The notes: generated by a model not told the origin, from the sequence alone. Positions 26,346 through 35,126 are shown, numbered from the stretch's first letter. The stretch is DNA of 64,000 bases from Streptomyces qinglanensis (GCF_900111245.1 NZ_FOGO01000004.1:498496-562495); one strand, 5' to 3'. A program made the numbers and translations.

Positions 26346-26391
26346 GCGGCTCTTCACCCAGGTGCTTGTCGACAGCTCGGGAGCAGCGCAT
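26305..26391 (-). pseudogene. Short coding remnant
   Basis: Twenty-eight codons from an ATG read MRCSRAVDKHLGEEPLNEALQTAHLMMH. It looks like a piece of a genuine helical protein but has no ribosome site. Its start lies inside the left arm of the inverted repeat at 26388-26430. Low confidence; listed because it sits at the edge of the transposase remnant among other fragments. Confidence 0.25.
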
Positions 26392-26430
26392 CTGAGTGAT
26401 GTGGAAGGGCTGGCCGCATCACTCAGATGC
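26388..26430. repeat. Perfect 14-bp inverted repeat
   Basis: GCATCTGAGTGATG at 26388-26401 is exactly inverted at 26417-26430 with a 15-base spacer. It lies between the transposase remnant and the TetR-like fragment. It could be an element end, a recombination scar, or a hairpin terminator. Confidence 0.7.
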
Positions 26431-26594
26431 TTGCCGAAAAGGCACCCGCACACGCCCAGCGCGAGGCCGCCGCGGACGCTCCGACGGAGCCCCTGTGCCT
26501 CATGGCCGAGGGTGCGATCGTCACCGCCTCCATCACCGGAGACGCGAACGCCGCACGCCCTGCTCGGGTAGCTGTCAAAGCCCTCATCTGCTGA
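26427..26594 (+). pseudogene. C-terminal fragment of a TetR-family regulator
   Basis: Fifty-five codons: MLAEKAPAHAQREAAADAP, then TEPLCLMAEGAIVTASITGDANAARPARVAVKALIC and a stop. The AEGAIVTASITGDANAARxAR pattern is the last-helix region of TetR ligand domains (AEGALVxASVxGDPxAA). The DNA-binding part is missing, so this is a broken gene next to the insertion scar. No other gene is seen in 26,595-26,898, which has an unusually AT-rich stretch near 26,820-26,890. Confidence 0.6.
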
Positions 26595-26898
26595 ACGTCA
26601 AGACGTCTCGTCCCGCAACGACCCGTCCCGCGTCCCGGTGTTCCGGGTGGTGCTCCGCGGGTGCGCGAGCAGGGCAACGTGTTCGGGGGGCTGCACGAAT
26701 CGATCCGGTGCCCTTTGACCGTCGGTCCTTGTCGCGAGGGATGGAATGCGCACGGTGACGTCGCCGCTCGGAGCGACCCCGCAGGTCGGTCCAGGGACCG
26801 CGAGGATCGCGTTCTTCACCAAAACAGAACCCGCAAGCTCTTCCCAAAATTTACCTTTTGTGATATTGTGTCAAAAAGGGGAGTTATCGTCTGGCATC

Positions 26899-27789
26899 AT
26901 GATGAACAAGGGGCACCCCAGCCGGACAGCTCTCATGTCGGCTGCAGCACGCGCGGCACACCTCCTCGTCGACGAGACTCCCTCGATCTTTGCCGACACC
27001 CTGGCGCAGACCTTCCTGGGGGAGCGTGCCGAAGAACTCCTCGGCTACCACCAGTCCTACGGCGGGCACCCCGTCCTGTCCGGCGCGCGGACGACGGCCG
27101 TCACCCGCAGCCGCTACACCGAGGACCGACTGTCCGAGCTGGCCGGCCGGGGCGTCGGACAGTACGTCATTCTCGGCGCGGGGCTGGACTCGTTCGCCTA
27201 CCGGTCGGAACTGGACGTCGACGTGCGGGTGTTCGAGGTGGACAAGCCGACGACCCAGCACTGGAAGCGGGCGATGCTGGTCGAGGCGGGGATACCGGTT
27301 CCACCGTCCGCCTTCTTCGTCCCGGTCGACTTTGAGAAGGAATCCGCCTGGTCACTTGCCGATCACCTCGTGCGGGCCGGCTTCGACCCGGGCCGGCCCG
27401 CGCTGGTCAGCTGGCTCGGGGTCACGATGTACCTGACCTCGGAGGCGATCAGGCAGACCCTGGCCGTCGTCAGCGGCTTCGCACCCGGCACAGAGCTCGT
27501 CGTGGAGCATCTCCTGCCGACCGGACTCCGCGACGGGGCAGGTCAGTCGTATGCGGAGAGCGTCATGGCTGCGGCGGCCGAGCAGGGCGAGCCCTGGCAG
27601 ACGTTCCTCAGCATCGAGCAGATGGACGCCCTCCTGCGTGAGCACGGGCTCCAGCCGATCGAGTACGCCCGGCAGCGGGAGACGATCGACCCAGCGGAGT
27701 GGGAACGCGCCGACACGCTCCGCCCGTTCGAGTTGTCCGTCCTTGCCCGTGCGAGCGTCCCCACCCGCCAGGCCGGGTATCAAAAGTGA
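26899..27789 (+). CDS. SAM-dependent methyltransferase, TIGR00027/PPM type
   Basis: Cytoplasmic class I methyltransferase, 296 residues, of the leucine-carboxyl-methyltransferase-like group common in actinobacteria. Substrate unknown. N-terminal SRTALMSAAARAAHLLVDETPSIFADTLAQ, RTTAVTRSRYTEDRLSELAGRGVGQYVILGAGLDSFAYR (SAM motif I, GAGLDSF), then VRVFEVDKPTTQHWKRAML and SWLGVTMYLTSEAI, which are all family markers. Two consecutive ATGs at 26899 and 26902 are possible starts; the purine-rich GGGGAG is about 15 bases upstream, longer than usual. The AT-rich tract upstream (around 26,820-26,880) probably holds its promoter. Confidence 0.9.
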   Translation: MMNKGHPSRTALMSAAARAAHLLVDETPSIFADTLAQTFLGERAEELLGYHQSYGGHPVLSGARTTAVTRSRYTEDRLSELAGRGVGQYVILGAGLDSFAYRSELDVDVRVFEVDKPTTQHWKRAMLVEAGIPVPPSAFFVPVDFEKESAWSLADHLVRAGFDPGRPALVSWLGVTMYLTSEAIRQTLAVVSGFAPGTELVVEHLLPTGLRDGAGQSYAESVMAAAAEQGEPWQTFLSIEQMDALLREHGLQPIEYARQRETIDPAEWERADTLRPFELSVLARASVPTRQAGYQK

Positions 27790-27811
27790 ATCGTGCGCAT
27801 AGGGTGTCGGC

Positions 27812-28231
27812 ATGTCCTTGGGTCACATCGTCCTCTTGTCCGGTCGTGCGATCCGGCTCACCGAGCTGCGGATGTCTTCAACCTACGACGGGATGCTGGA
27901 GGGCTACCCGTGCAAGCGCATCAACGACCTGAAGGTCAGTCGGCTCCAGCGGCAGGCCGAACGCGCCTTTCCCGCCACGCCGGTCCATCTCGTTCCGCCC
28001 TCCCGCGAGTACCCGAACGAGAGAGCCGGCGCCTTCGGTCCCGTTGAGGTTCTGCCTTCCGTGGCTTGCGTCGGCGCCTTCGACTCCACGGCGCTCGATC
28101 CGGCAATGGACGGTTCCACCCTCATCGTCACCTGGTTCCAGCCAGCACCCGAGGTACCGGCGGGTGAGGATGTTGACCTCGAGCTTCGCAGTATTCGCTG
28201 GGAGGAGCTGGCCCAGGACTATGACCTGTAG
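27812..28231 (+). CDS. Hypothetical protein
   Basis: About 139 residues with no recognised domain. It begins MSLGHIVLLSGRAIRLTELRMSSTYDGMLEGYPCKRINDLKVSRL and has a second half with VACVGAFDSTALDPAMDGSTLIVTWFQPAPEVPAGEDVDLELRSIRWEELAQDYDL, an all-beta-looking domain. Soluble, no signal. It follows the methyltransferase by 22 bases on the same strand and may be co-transcribed. The ribosome site is weak. A similar short beta-rich protein family is widespread in Streptomyces as far as I recall, without a known role. Confidence 0.72.
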   Translation: MSLGHIVLLSGRAIRLTELRMSSTYDGMLEGYPCKRINDLKVSRLQRQAERAFPATPVHLVPPSREYPNERAGAFGPVEVLPSVACVGAFDSTALDPAMDGSTLIVTWFQPAPEVPAGEDVDLELRSIRWEELAQDYDL

Positions 28232-28328
28232 TGACGTGTGCCGATCACAAGCACTCGTTGAGGGCCGCGACGAGGACAGTGACTTCTGCAACGACACTCC
28301 GCGTAGGAGTGCGCTCGCCGTCGTCGAC

Positions 28329-28349
28329 CACCTCTCGCTCGGAGAGGTG
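28329..28349. terminator. Hairpin between convergent genes
   Basis: An 8-bp stem (CACCTCTC with GAGAGGTG, loop GCTCG) lies between the convergent hypothetical gene and the symporter gene, just beyond the symporter stop. Confidence 0.45.
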
Positions 28350-28361
28350 ATTGACGGCCGA

Positions 28362-29918
28362 TCAGGGGATTCTGTCGACTTCGCTGCGCGGTCCGCGGGC
28401 CGGGGGAGCCCCCGGCCCGCGGACCGCGCCTGTGTCGCATGGAGGCAGCGGCTCAACGGGACTCGAAGGACCTCTCGCGGCCTCGGGTTCGGGCCGTTGC
28501 GGCTCCTCCGCAGCGGCAGGCGGCTCCCAGCACTCCACGCCCTTCAGGCCAGGGACGCGGTCCCGGGTGAAGACCGGATTCAGACCCTCGCGGCGCTGGG
28601 CCACATAGTCGTCCAGCAGCTTGAAGGCGATGGTCGAAAGCGGCAGGATCGCCAGCAGATTCACCAGTGCCATCGCGCCCATGGTGATGTCGGCCAGGTT
28701 CCAGACGATGCTCACCGAGCCCATGACGCCGAGGACGGTGCAGGCCAGAATGGCCCCCCGGTAGCCCACCATCACCCACCTGTTCCGGGTGATGAATCCG
28801 ATGTTGGACTCACCGTAGTAGTAGTTACCGATCATGGAACTGAAAGCGACCATGAAGACCACGAGTGTCAGAGCGTGACCGGCCCAGGCGCCCAGAGCGG
28901 CGTGGAACGCGGACTGGGTGACGTCGGCGCCGCCACGCTCGGCCAGTGAGGGGTTGACGCTCAAGACGACGAAGGCGGTCATGGTGCAGATGACCAGCGT
29001 GTCGAAGTAGACGCCGAGGGTCTGGACGAGGCCCTGCTTGACCGGGTGCGTGGTCTCCGCTGCTGCGGCGGCGTTCGGGGCAGAGCCCATACCGGCCTCG
29101 TTGGAGAACATCCCGCGCCGCATGCCCTGGAGGATCGCTCCGCCGACGGCGCCGCCCGCCACCTCGCGTATGCCGAAGGCTCCGCCGATGATGTCGCCGA
29201 GCATCTGGGGAACGGCAGTGATATTCATCAGCACCACCACCGAGCCGAGGATCAGATAGAAGCCGGCCATCACCGGGACGAGCACTTGGGTGACCATGGA
29301 GAGTCGCTTCACGCCGTAGAACACGGCCAGCGCGAGCAGAGCGGCCAGCGCGGCACCCAGTGCGGGAACGAACCAGGCGGGGTCCGCGCCGTTCAGTGAT
29401 CCCTTGACGGTGACCGCGATGGTGTTGGACTGCACCGCCGTGAGGACGAAGCCGAAGGTCACGGTGATCAGCGCGGCGAAGAGGACGCCGAGCCAGCGCT
29501 TTCCCAGTGCGCGCTCCAAGTAGTACGCGGGTCCTCCGCGGTAGGTACCGGGCTGTTTGCCGCGCGCCTTGTAGAGCTGGGCGAGTACCGCCTCGACGAA
29601 GGCGGAAGCACCGCCGACCACGGCCATGACCCACATCCAGAAGACCGCGCCGGGGCCGCCGAGCGTGACGGCCGTGGCCACACCCGCGATGTTTCCGGTC
29701 CCGATGCGGGCTGCGGCCGAGATGCTGAAGGCGCCGAAGGGGCTCACACCGTCCTTCGGCTTGTCCCGGAAGATACGGAATGTCTCCACAAGGAGCCGCA
29801 CCTGTACCGCCCGGGAGCGGAGGGTGAAATAGACGCCCGCGATCGCCACCAACGGGATCAGCAGGTACGTCCAGAAGTAGTCGTTGATCTGAAGAATCCA
29901 GGAATCCAGCGTGTTCAT
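28362..29918 (-). CDS. Alanine/glycine:cation symporter (AgcS family)
   Basis: Sodium-coupled amino-acid importer in the cytoplasmic membrane, 518 residues, about eleven helices. Family motifs: PFGAFSISAAARIGTGNIAGVATAVTLGGPGAVFWMWVMA, GGPAYYLERALG, RRGMFSNEAGMGSAPNAAAAAET and IGNYYYGESNIGF. The last about 55 residues are a Pro/Arg-rich tail encoded partly by a perfect 21-bp inverted repeat, so the tail may be a by-product of reading through a hairpin. Start ATG at 29918 with a weak ribosome site. Encoded downstream of and parallel to the PucR regulator, 120 bases apart. With the divergent racemase operon it suggests uptake of alanine or glycine, perhaps including D-alanine, for conversion. 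Confidence 0.93.
   Translation of the reverse strand: MNTLDSWILQINDYFWTYLLIPLVAIAGVYFTLRSRAVQVRLLVETFRIFRDKPKDGVSPFGAFSISAAARIGTGNIAGVATAVTLGGPGAVFWMWVMAVVGGASAFVEAVLAQLYKARGKQPGTYRGGPAYYLERALGKRWLGVLFAALITVTFGFVLTAVQSNTIAVTVKGSLNGADPAWFVPALGAALAALLALAVFYGVKRLSMVTQVLVPVMAGFYLILGSVVVLMNITAVPQMLGDIIGGAFGIREVAGGAVGGAILQGMRRGMFSNEAGMGSAPNAAAAAETTHPVKQGLVQTLGVYFDTLVICTMTAFVVLSVNPSLAERGGADVTQSAFHAALGAWAGHALTLVVFMVAFSSMIGNYYYGESNIGFITRNRWVMVGYRGAILACTVLGVMGSVSIVWNLADITMGAMALVNLLAILPLSTIAFKLLDDYVAQRREGLNPVFTRDRVPGLKGVECWEPPAAAEEPQRPEPEAARGPSSPVEPLPPCDTGAVRGPGAPPARGPRSEVDRIP
28386..28429. repeat. Perfect 21-bp inverted repeat (probable terminator) inside the agcS-like 3' end
   Basis: Arms at 28386-28406 and 28409-28429 are perfectly complementary around a two-base centre, almost all G and C. 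It is coding for the last residues of the symporter and lies 24 bases before its stop. It probably ends transcription of the symporter mRNA. Confidence 0.75.
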
Positions 29919-30038
29919 GCGACGGCGCCCGTTCTCATGAGTCGGGTTCTGCTCGCTCGCGAGCGCGCCAGTGCGCGCCGACCGCGGGCGAGGAATGATG
30001 AGACAGTCTGGCGGCGCCTGGAAGGTGGGTCTTGTGCT

Positions 30039-31703
30039 CTATGACGAATTCGAGTCCGGCGCCTTGTCCGTGGCGTCAAACGGAGTCGTCGGCTCACGCC
30101 GTTGCAGCCGTAGCTGTAGCTGGACCAGCAGCATCTGGTCGGCGTCCTGGAAGTCCAGGCCGGACACCTCCCTGATGCGGCGCAACCGATAACGCAGAGT
30201 GTTGGGGTGTACCCGCAGCCGGGCGGCGGCATCCTCGGACACGCACTGTGCTGCCACGAAGGCGGCGAGAGTCTCGGTGAGGTATCCGTCGGCTCCCTCG
30301 TGTGCGGCGAGACGGCGCAGTGCTCCGCTGGCCGGGGGGAGGCCGAGCGACTGGGTGATGTCACGGAGATGGTCGAGCAGTACCTGCAGCGCCGTCTCGT
30401 CCAGGGTGGCCACGGCGGGTGTCGCCTCCCCGCTCCTGCGCATGGCGTGCAGCACGGCGTCGGCCTGGGCCCGGATGGTGGGTACCTGGCCCGGTTCGGC
30501 GGCGGGCCCGGCGACTGCGGCCATCCAGCCGTCGCCGAGTGCCGTGGCCGAGCGCGAGACGAAGTCCGCGGCCAGTGAGCGGGCCGCGGTGAGCGCCTCG
30601 TCCGGGTCTGTCCTCGGCCAGGTCGCCAGCGCGTAGACGGCACGATCACCGCGCACGGCAACCGCCGCGGGATGCATCGCGGTGAGGTACAGAGTCAGGA
30701 CTTCCTCGAGTCGGCGCAGCCTGGCCGCGGCGACGGCGGCCTGTGCGGCAGCCGTGTCGGAGACGGCGCTGTACGGACGCAGACCCACAGCGACCAGGCA
30801 CAGGGCCCCGGTGTCCAACTGCAGCTCGCGGGCCGCACCCATCCCGGCAGAGCCTCCGGCAAGCACGGCCGCGGCCAGATCCCGGCGCTGCCGTCGGGCC
30901 CAGCCGGAACTGTCCGCGTGGGCGTTGTTGATCAGGTGCAAGGCGACGACCGGCGCGAACATCTCCAGCGACCGGAGGCATCCGGGGGACAGCGGCGCGG
31001 TGACGACCGCCCAGACATATCCGAGCACCTCGCTGTCCGCACGTACAGCCATCGCCACACGGGGCAGCATGCCGGGTTCGTGCGGTTCGATGTACACCGG
31101 CGCGGTCGTGCGGCGCAGCCGTTCGAAGGCGCCCTGCTCGGCGAGCCGGCGCAGCCGGTCCGGGTGTACCGCACGGCCGAGAATCGTCTCCACTCGCGAC
31201 TCGTCGGCGTCGCCCTGCCCCGCTGACCAGGCCAGTACCGCCGAGGCCGCGTCCTCGATGGCGACCGGAGCCTGGATCATCGCACTGATGGTGTTGGCCA
31301 ACTGGAACAGATCGCTGGTGGCGCCTGCGGGCTCCCACTGCGCACGCGAGTGGTCCAGCAAGCGCTGCCGCACGGTGGCCGCAAGGTGCATCCAGGAAGC
31401 GCCGGGGTTGACCTCGACGACCGGCACGGGGCACTCGGCGCACTCCGCGGGGAGTGGCCCCTTCACGGCCAGCCCTCTTGCTCCGGCACGCAGGGCGGCG
31501 CTGCCGAGGGCGAGCAGCGCGGGTCCCGCGTCCATGCCCACGCACAGCACCAGGCACCCCGGCTCCAGCCCGCCCCCGTCGGCCGGATCGTGGATGGCCA
31601 CCCCTGCCACGGGCTCTTTCGCGCCGCCCGGATCGACCGCGAGCCGCAACAGGGGGTCGCCGATGTCCTGGACGAGACGGTGGAGTGTGAGCGCTTGAGC
31701 CAT
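30039..31703 (-). CDS. PucR-family transcriptional regulator
   Basis: Cytoplasmic activator/repressor of about 554 residues. An N-terminal purine-catabolism-type sensor segment is at about 5-110 (LVQDIGDPLLRLAVDPGG, VAGVAIHDPADGG). Next comes a GAF-like middle region (SDLFQLANTISAMIQAPVAIEDAASAVLAWS) and the C-terminal PucR helix-turn-helix (LAAFVAAQCVSEDAAARLRVHPNTLRYRLRRIREVSGLD). The ATG at 31703 is used; a GTG at 31739 is possible, and neither has a strong ribosome site. It is divergent from the acetyltransferase-racemase-deacylase operon across 106 bases and upstream of the symporter, so it probably controls both in response to an amino acid or N-acyl amino acid. Confidence 0.92.
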   Translation of the reverse strand: MAQALTLHRLVQDIGDPLLRLAVDPGGAKEPVAGVAIHDPADGGGLEPGCLVLCVGMDAGPALLALGSAALRAGARGLAVKGPLPAECAECPVPVVEVNPGASWMHLAATVRQRLLDHSRAQWEPAGATSDLFQLANTISAMIQAPVAIEDAASAVLAWSAGQGDADESRVETILGRAVHPDRLRRLAEQGAFERLRRTTAPVYIEPHEPGMLPRVAMAVRADSEVLGYVWAVVTAPLSPGCLRSLEMFAPVVALHLINNAHADSSGWARRQRRDLAAAVLAGGSAGMGAARELQLDTGALCLVAVGLRPYSAVSDTAAAQAAVAAARLRRLEEVLTLYLTAMHPAAVAVRGDRAVYALATWPRTDPDEALTAARSLAADFVSRSATALGDGWMAAVAGPAAEPGQVPTIRAQADAVLHAMRRSGEATPAVATLDETALQVLLDHLRDITQSLGLPPASGALRRLAAHEGADGYLTETLAAFVAAQCVSEDAAARLRVHPNTLRYRLRRIREVSGLDFQDADQMLLVQLQLRLQRREPTTPFDATDKAPDSNSS

Positions 31704-31809
31704 GGGTGTCACCGAGCCTTGGAGGATTGTCGTACACACTCATCCGGCCGGTCGCATTTTGGGGTGATCCACAAGAATCGGCCGGGGCGATCCCGCCAGA
31801 CTACGGCTC

Positions 31810-32580
31810 ATGGTCGCGAACGCGGAGATACGGGAGCTGGCCGACGCCGAGGAGACGTCGGCAGCGACCGACCTGATCACCCGGGTATGGCAGGCGCAGA
31901 CACCGCCGGTGCCGTTCCCCTTCATGCGGGCGCTCGGCCTTGCCGGGGCGCCGATACTCGGCTGTTTCGTCGCCGGGCGCCTCGCCGCCGTAGCGGTCGG
32001 CTTCCTCAGCTCCGACCCGGACGGCCCACTGCTGCACTCGCATGTGGTCGGCGTCGACGAGCAGTGGCGAGGCGCGGGTCTGGGCCGGAAGATCAAGCTC
32101 GGCCAGCGCTCCTGGTGCCTGGAGCGCGGCATCACAAGGATGGCCTGGACCTTCGACCCGCTGCGGACCGCCAATGCCTACTTCAACCTGACCAGGCTGG
32201 GCGCCACGGGCGTCTCCTATCACTCGGACTTCTACGGTCAGATGAACGATGTCTTCAACCACGGCATGCCCACGGACCGTGTCCTGGTGCACTGGGACCT
32301 GACGGGCAGTGAGCCGCGCGGCGCCTGCGCGGCTGAGTCCACTGCTCGCTGCCTGCTGTTCCAGGGAGCGGCGGGAGAGCCCGTGCACGGCGTCCCTGAC
32401 CTGATGACCCGCGAGGACGTGCGGCTGCGTATCCCGCGCACGGTCCCAGCCGACACGTCACTGGCCCTGCACTGGCGCCTCGCCCTGCGCGAGGTGCTGG
32501 AGCCTCTGCTGCGATCCGGATTCCGCTGGACCGCAGCCGACCAGAACGGCACCTACGTGCTCACCCCTCCCCCTGCGTGA
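31810..32580 (+). CDS. GNAT acyltransferase (COG3375 type), likely N-acylates an amino acid
   Basis: About 256 residues, longer than simple GNAT proteins. The acyl-CoA fold includes AAVAVGFLSSDPDGPLLHSHVVGVDEQWRGAGLGRKIKLGQRSWCLERGITRMAWTFDPLRTANAYFNLTRLG, with the Q/R-x-x-G-x-G/A pyrophosphate loop (RGAGLGRK), then a C-terminal extension. Proteins of this group are encoded next to N-acylamino-acid racemases; in Geobacillus kaustophilus the homologue is described as a succinyl-CoA:D-amino-acid succinyltransferase. First gene of a three-gene operon (next start 19 bases downstream). Whether it uses succinyl- or acetyl-CoA is not readable. Confidence 0.85.
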   Translation: MVANAEIRELADAEETSAATDLITRVWQAQTPPVPFPFMRALGLAGAPILGCFVAGRLAAVAVGFLSSDPDGPLLHSHVVGVDEQWRGAGLGRKIKLGQRSWCLERGITRMAWTFDPLRTANAYFNLTRLGATGVSYHSDFYGQMNDVFNHGMPTDRVLVHWDLTGSEPRGACAAESTARCLLFQGAAGEPVHGVPDLMTREDVRLRIPRTVPADTSLALHWRLALREVLEPLLRSGFRWTAADQNGTYVLTPPPA

Positions 32581-32598
32581 AGGAACACCAGAAGCCCC

Positions 32599-33726
32599 AT
32601 GAACTCCATGAACCCCGTAGACATCGAAGCGGTCGAACTGCGGCGCGTCGGCATGCCGCTGACATCCCCCTTCCGCACCTCGTTCGGCACCCAGACGGAA
32701 CGCGACGTCCTGCTCGTCCGCGTCATCACCGGCCAGGCCGAAGGCTGGGCCGAGTGTGTCGCGACCGCCGACCCGCTGTACTCCAGCGAATTCACCGACG
32801 GCGCACATCGGGTGATCACAGACCATCTGCTGCCCCGCCTGTTCCACGCCGGTCCCCTCAGCGCCGAGCAGGTGGCCGAGTTGCTGAAGCCGGTACGCGG
32901 GCACCGCATGGCCAAGGCCGCCGTGGAGACGGCCGTGCTCGACGCCCAGTTGAAAGCTGCCGGGATCCCCCTCGGCCGCTGTCTGGGAGCGACTGCGACA
33001 CACGTCGAGGCGGGAGTGTCGGTGAGCATCCACGACTCCGTCCCGGAACTGCTCGACGCGGTGGCGGGCTACCTCGACGCCGGATACCGCAGGATCAAGC
33101 TCAAGATCCAGCCAGGCTGGGACACCGAGCCGGTGGCCGCGGTACGAGAGCGATTCGGCGAGGACGTGCTGCTCCAGGTGGACGCCAACGCCGCCTACAC
33201 CCGTAGCGACGCCCGCCATCTGGCGCAGCTCGACGCGTTCGGGCTCCTCCTCGTCGAGCAGCCGCTCGACGAGGAGGACATGGCCGGGCACGCCGAACTC
33301 GCCCGTGTGGTGCGGACCCCGATCTGCCTCGACGAGTCCATCGTCTCGGCTCAAGCCGCCTACGAAGCCATCCGCACCGGTGCCTGCGCGATCGTCAACA
33401 TCAAGCCCGGCCGGGTCGGCGGCTACCTGGAGGCGAGGCGCGTGCACGACGTCTGTGCCGCGGCCGGAATCCCCGTCTGGGCGGGCGGCATGCTGGAGAC
33501 CGGCCTCGGCCGGGCGGCCAACCTCGCCCTGGCCGGGCTGCCCAACTTCACCCTGCCCTCGGACATCTCGGCCTCCGACCGCTACTTCGAGCAAGACCTG
33601 ACCGAGCCGATCACGATGACCGATGACGGCCATATCCAGATACCGACCACACCGGGCATCGGCGTCGCGCCGATCCCCGAGGTGCTGGCGGAACTCACCG
33701 TCTCCACGCTGGTGCTCAAGCCGTGA
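32599..33726 (+). CDS. N-acylamino-acid racemase / o-succinylbenzoate-synthase-like enolase-superfamily enzyme
   Basis: About 375 residues with the enolase-superfamily capping domain and barrel. The catalytic set is complete: Lys167 and Lys169 (RIKLKIQPG), metal ligands Asp195 (DANAAY), Glu220 and Asp245 (LDES), and Lys269 (NIKPGR). The spacings 26, 25, 25 and 24 equal those of the Amycolatopsis racemase (Lys163, Asp189, Glu214, Asp239, Lys263). Family members racemise N-acyl amino acids and many also make o-succinylbenzoate for menaquinone. No other men gene is nearby, while an acyltransferase and a deacylase flank it, so the racemase role is favoured. Weak ribosome site; ATG at 32608 is an alternative. 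Confidence 0.9.
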   Translation: MNSMNPVDIEAVELRRVGMPLTSPFRTSFGTQTERDVLLVRVITGQAEGWAECVATADPLYSSEFTDGAHRVITDHLLPRLFHAGPLSAEQVAELLKPVRGHRMAKAAVETAVLDAQLKAAGIPLGRCLGATATHVEAGVSVSIHDSVPELLDAVAGYLDAGYRRIKLKIQPGWDTEPVAAVRERFGEDVLLQVDANAAYTRSDARHLAQLDAFGLLLVEQPLDEEDMAGHAELARVVRTPICLDESIVSAQAAYEAIRTGACAIVNIKPGRVGGYLEARRVHDVCAAAGIPVWAGGMLETGLGRAANLALAGLPNFTLPSDISASDRYFEQDLTEPITMTDDGHIQIPTTPGIGVAPIPEVLAELTVSTLVLKP

Positions 33727-34835
33727 CCCCGCTCGACGAACTGACCGCGCGCACCGAGGACATGGTCCGCGACACCCTCGATCTGTGCCTGGTGGAATCG
33801 CCGTCGCACGACCTCGGGCGACTGGCCGAGGCCGTGGAGCAGGCCGCCGAGCTGGGCACTCGTCTGCTCGGCCGCACACCACAGCTGATCGAGGAGCAGG
33901 GCCGGCCCGCGCTGTACTGGGAACCGGCGCGAGGCGGCGTGCTGCTGCTCGGCCATCTCGACACGGTCTGGCCGGTCGGCACGTTGGCCCGCTGGCCGAA
34001 GCCACTGCGCACCAGCACCACCATCAGCTGCCCCGGCGTCTTCGACATGAAGGCCGGCATCGTGCACGGCCTGTACGCGATGGCCGCGCTCGGCGCCCCG
34101 CCGGGCTGCGGCATGCTGCTGACCACCGACGAGGAGATCGGCTCACCCACCTCCCGGCCGCTGATCGAGAAGACCGCCGGCCGCGCCGCGGCGGTGCTCG
34201 TGCTGGAGGCCAGCGCGGACGGCGCGCTCAAGTCGGGTCGCAAGGGCGTCAGCCAGTACGCAGTACGGATCTCCGGTCGTGCCGTGCACGCCGGCCTGGA
34301 GCCCGAGAAGGGGGTGAACGCGCTGATGGAGCTGACCGCCCAGGTGGGCGCCGTGGCGGCGTTCGGCTCCGGCGGGCTCACCGTCACCCCTACCCTGGCG
34401 ACTGCCGGCACCACGGCCAACACGGTGCCCGCCGAAGCCTGCTTCCACGTCGACGCCCGCGCCACCACCCGCGCTGAACAGGACGTCCTGCACACCCGCA
34501 TGACCGCCCTGTCCCCGGTGCTCCCCGGAGCACGAGTCACCGTCGAGGGAGGTCCCAACCGCCCGCCGATGGAGAGCGATCAGGCCGCGCACCTTCTGGA
34601 CCTGGCCCGCGCCACCGCCAGGCACCTCGCCCTGGGAAGCATCCGTGCCGTCCATGTGGGCGGTGCCTCCGACGGGAACTTCACCGCCGGGATCGGCATC
34701 CCCACACTCGACGGCCTCGGCGCCGTCGGCGCGTATGCCCACGCCGAGGGGGAATATGCCGTCATCGCCGAGCTGCCCCGCCGGGCGGCCCTGGTCGCCG
34801 GACTCATCGCCCGGCTGCTGCCGCCCGCCGGCTGA
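33723..34835 (+). CDS. M20-family metallopeptidase, probable N-acyl-L-amino-acid hydrolase
   Basis: About 370 residues; GTG start in a four-base overlap with the racemase. Zinc ligands are visible: His78 and Asp80 (GHLDTVWPVGT), bridging Asp108 (CPGVFDMKAGI), and the catalytic Glu137-Glu138 pair (TTDEEIGS). A further acidic ligand region (VLEASADGALKSGRKG) and a late His (AYAHAEGEY) follow. The lid/dimerisation domain is at about 180-290 (SGRAVHAGLEPEKGVNALMEL). Relatives include glutamate carboxypeptidase and desuccinylases. Placed after a racemase and an acyltransferase, it probably releases the free L-amino acid, making the pathway irreversible. Confidence 0.92.
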   Translation: MTPLDELTARTEDMVRDTLDLCLVESPSHDLGRLAEAVEQAAELGTRLLGRTPQLIEEQGRPALYWEPARGGVLLLGHLDTVWPVGTLARWPKPLRTSTTISCPGVFDMKAGIVHGLYAMAALGAPPGCGMLLTTDEEIGSPTSRPLIEKTAGRAAAVLVLEASADGALKSGRKGVSQYAVRISGRAVHAGLEPEKGVNALMELTAQVGAVAAFGSGGLTVTPTLATAGTTANTVPAEACFHVDARATTRAEQDVLHTRMTALSPVLPGARVTVEGGPNRPPMESDQAAHLLDLARATARHLALGSIRAVHVGGASDGNFTAGIGIPTLDGLGAVGAYAHAEGEYAVIAELPRRAALVAGLIARLLPPAG

Positions 34836-35126
34836 CGATCTGCGCCGGTTGCGGTCGGCTCGCGACGGACCGCTCCACGCACGCGGGGAAGGGCGACAGC
34901 CGGCGGACGCGGTACAGATCTTCGGGTCGAGCGGTACGCAGGCGTCGGCGGGTCGTCAAAGCCACTCGCCGGCGGCTGCGACGAGGACGCGTGCTTCGTG
35001 GCGGACGGTGAGCCACTCGGAGCAGGTTGCCACAGCCCGTGGCCTCACGCGGCGCACCGACGACGACCCACCGACGACGACCCACCGACGAACCCGCTGG
35101 TGGGATCAGGAAACCGCACGGGACTC

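Noticed and set aside
32599..33726. Menaquinone gene menC
   Set aside because: Same family, but no other men gene is present, while acyltransferase and deacylase genes flank it; the racemase role is preferred, not proven.
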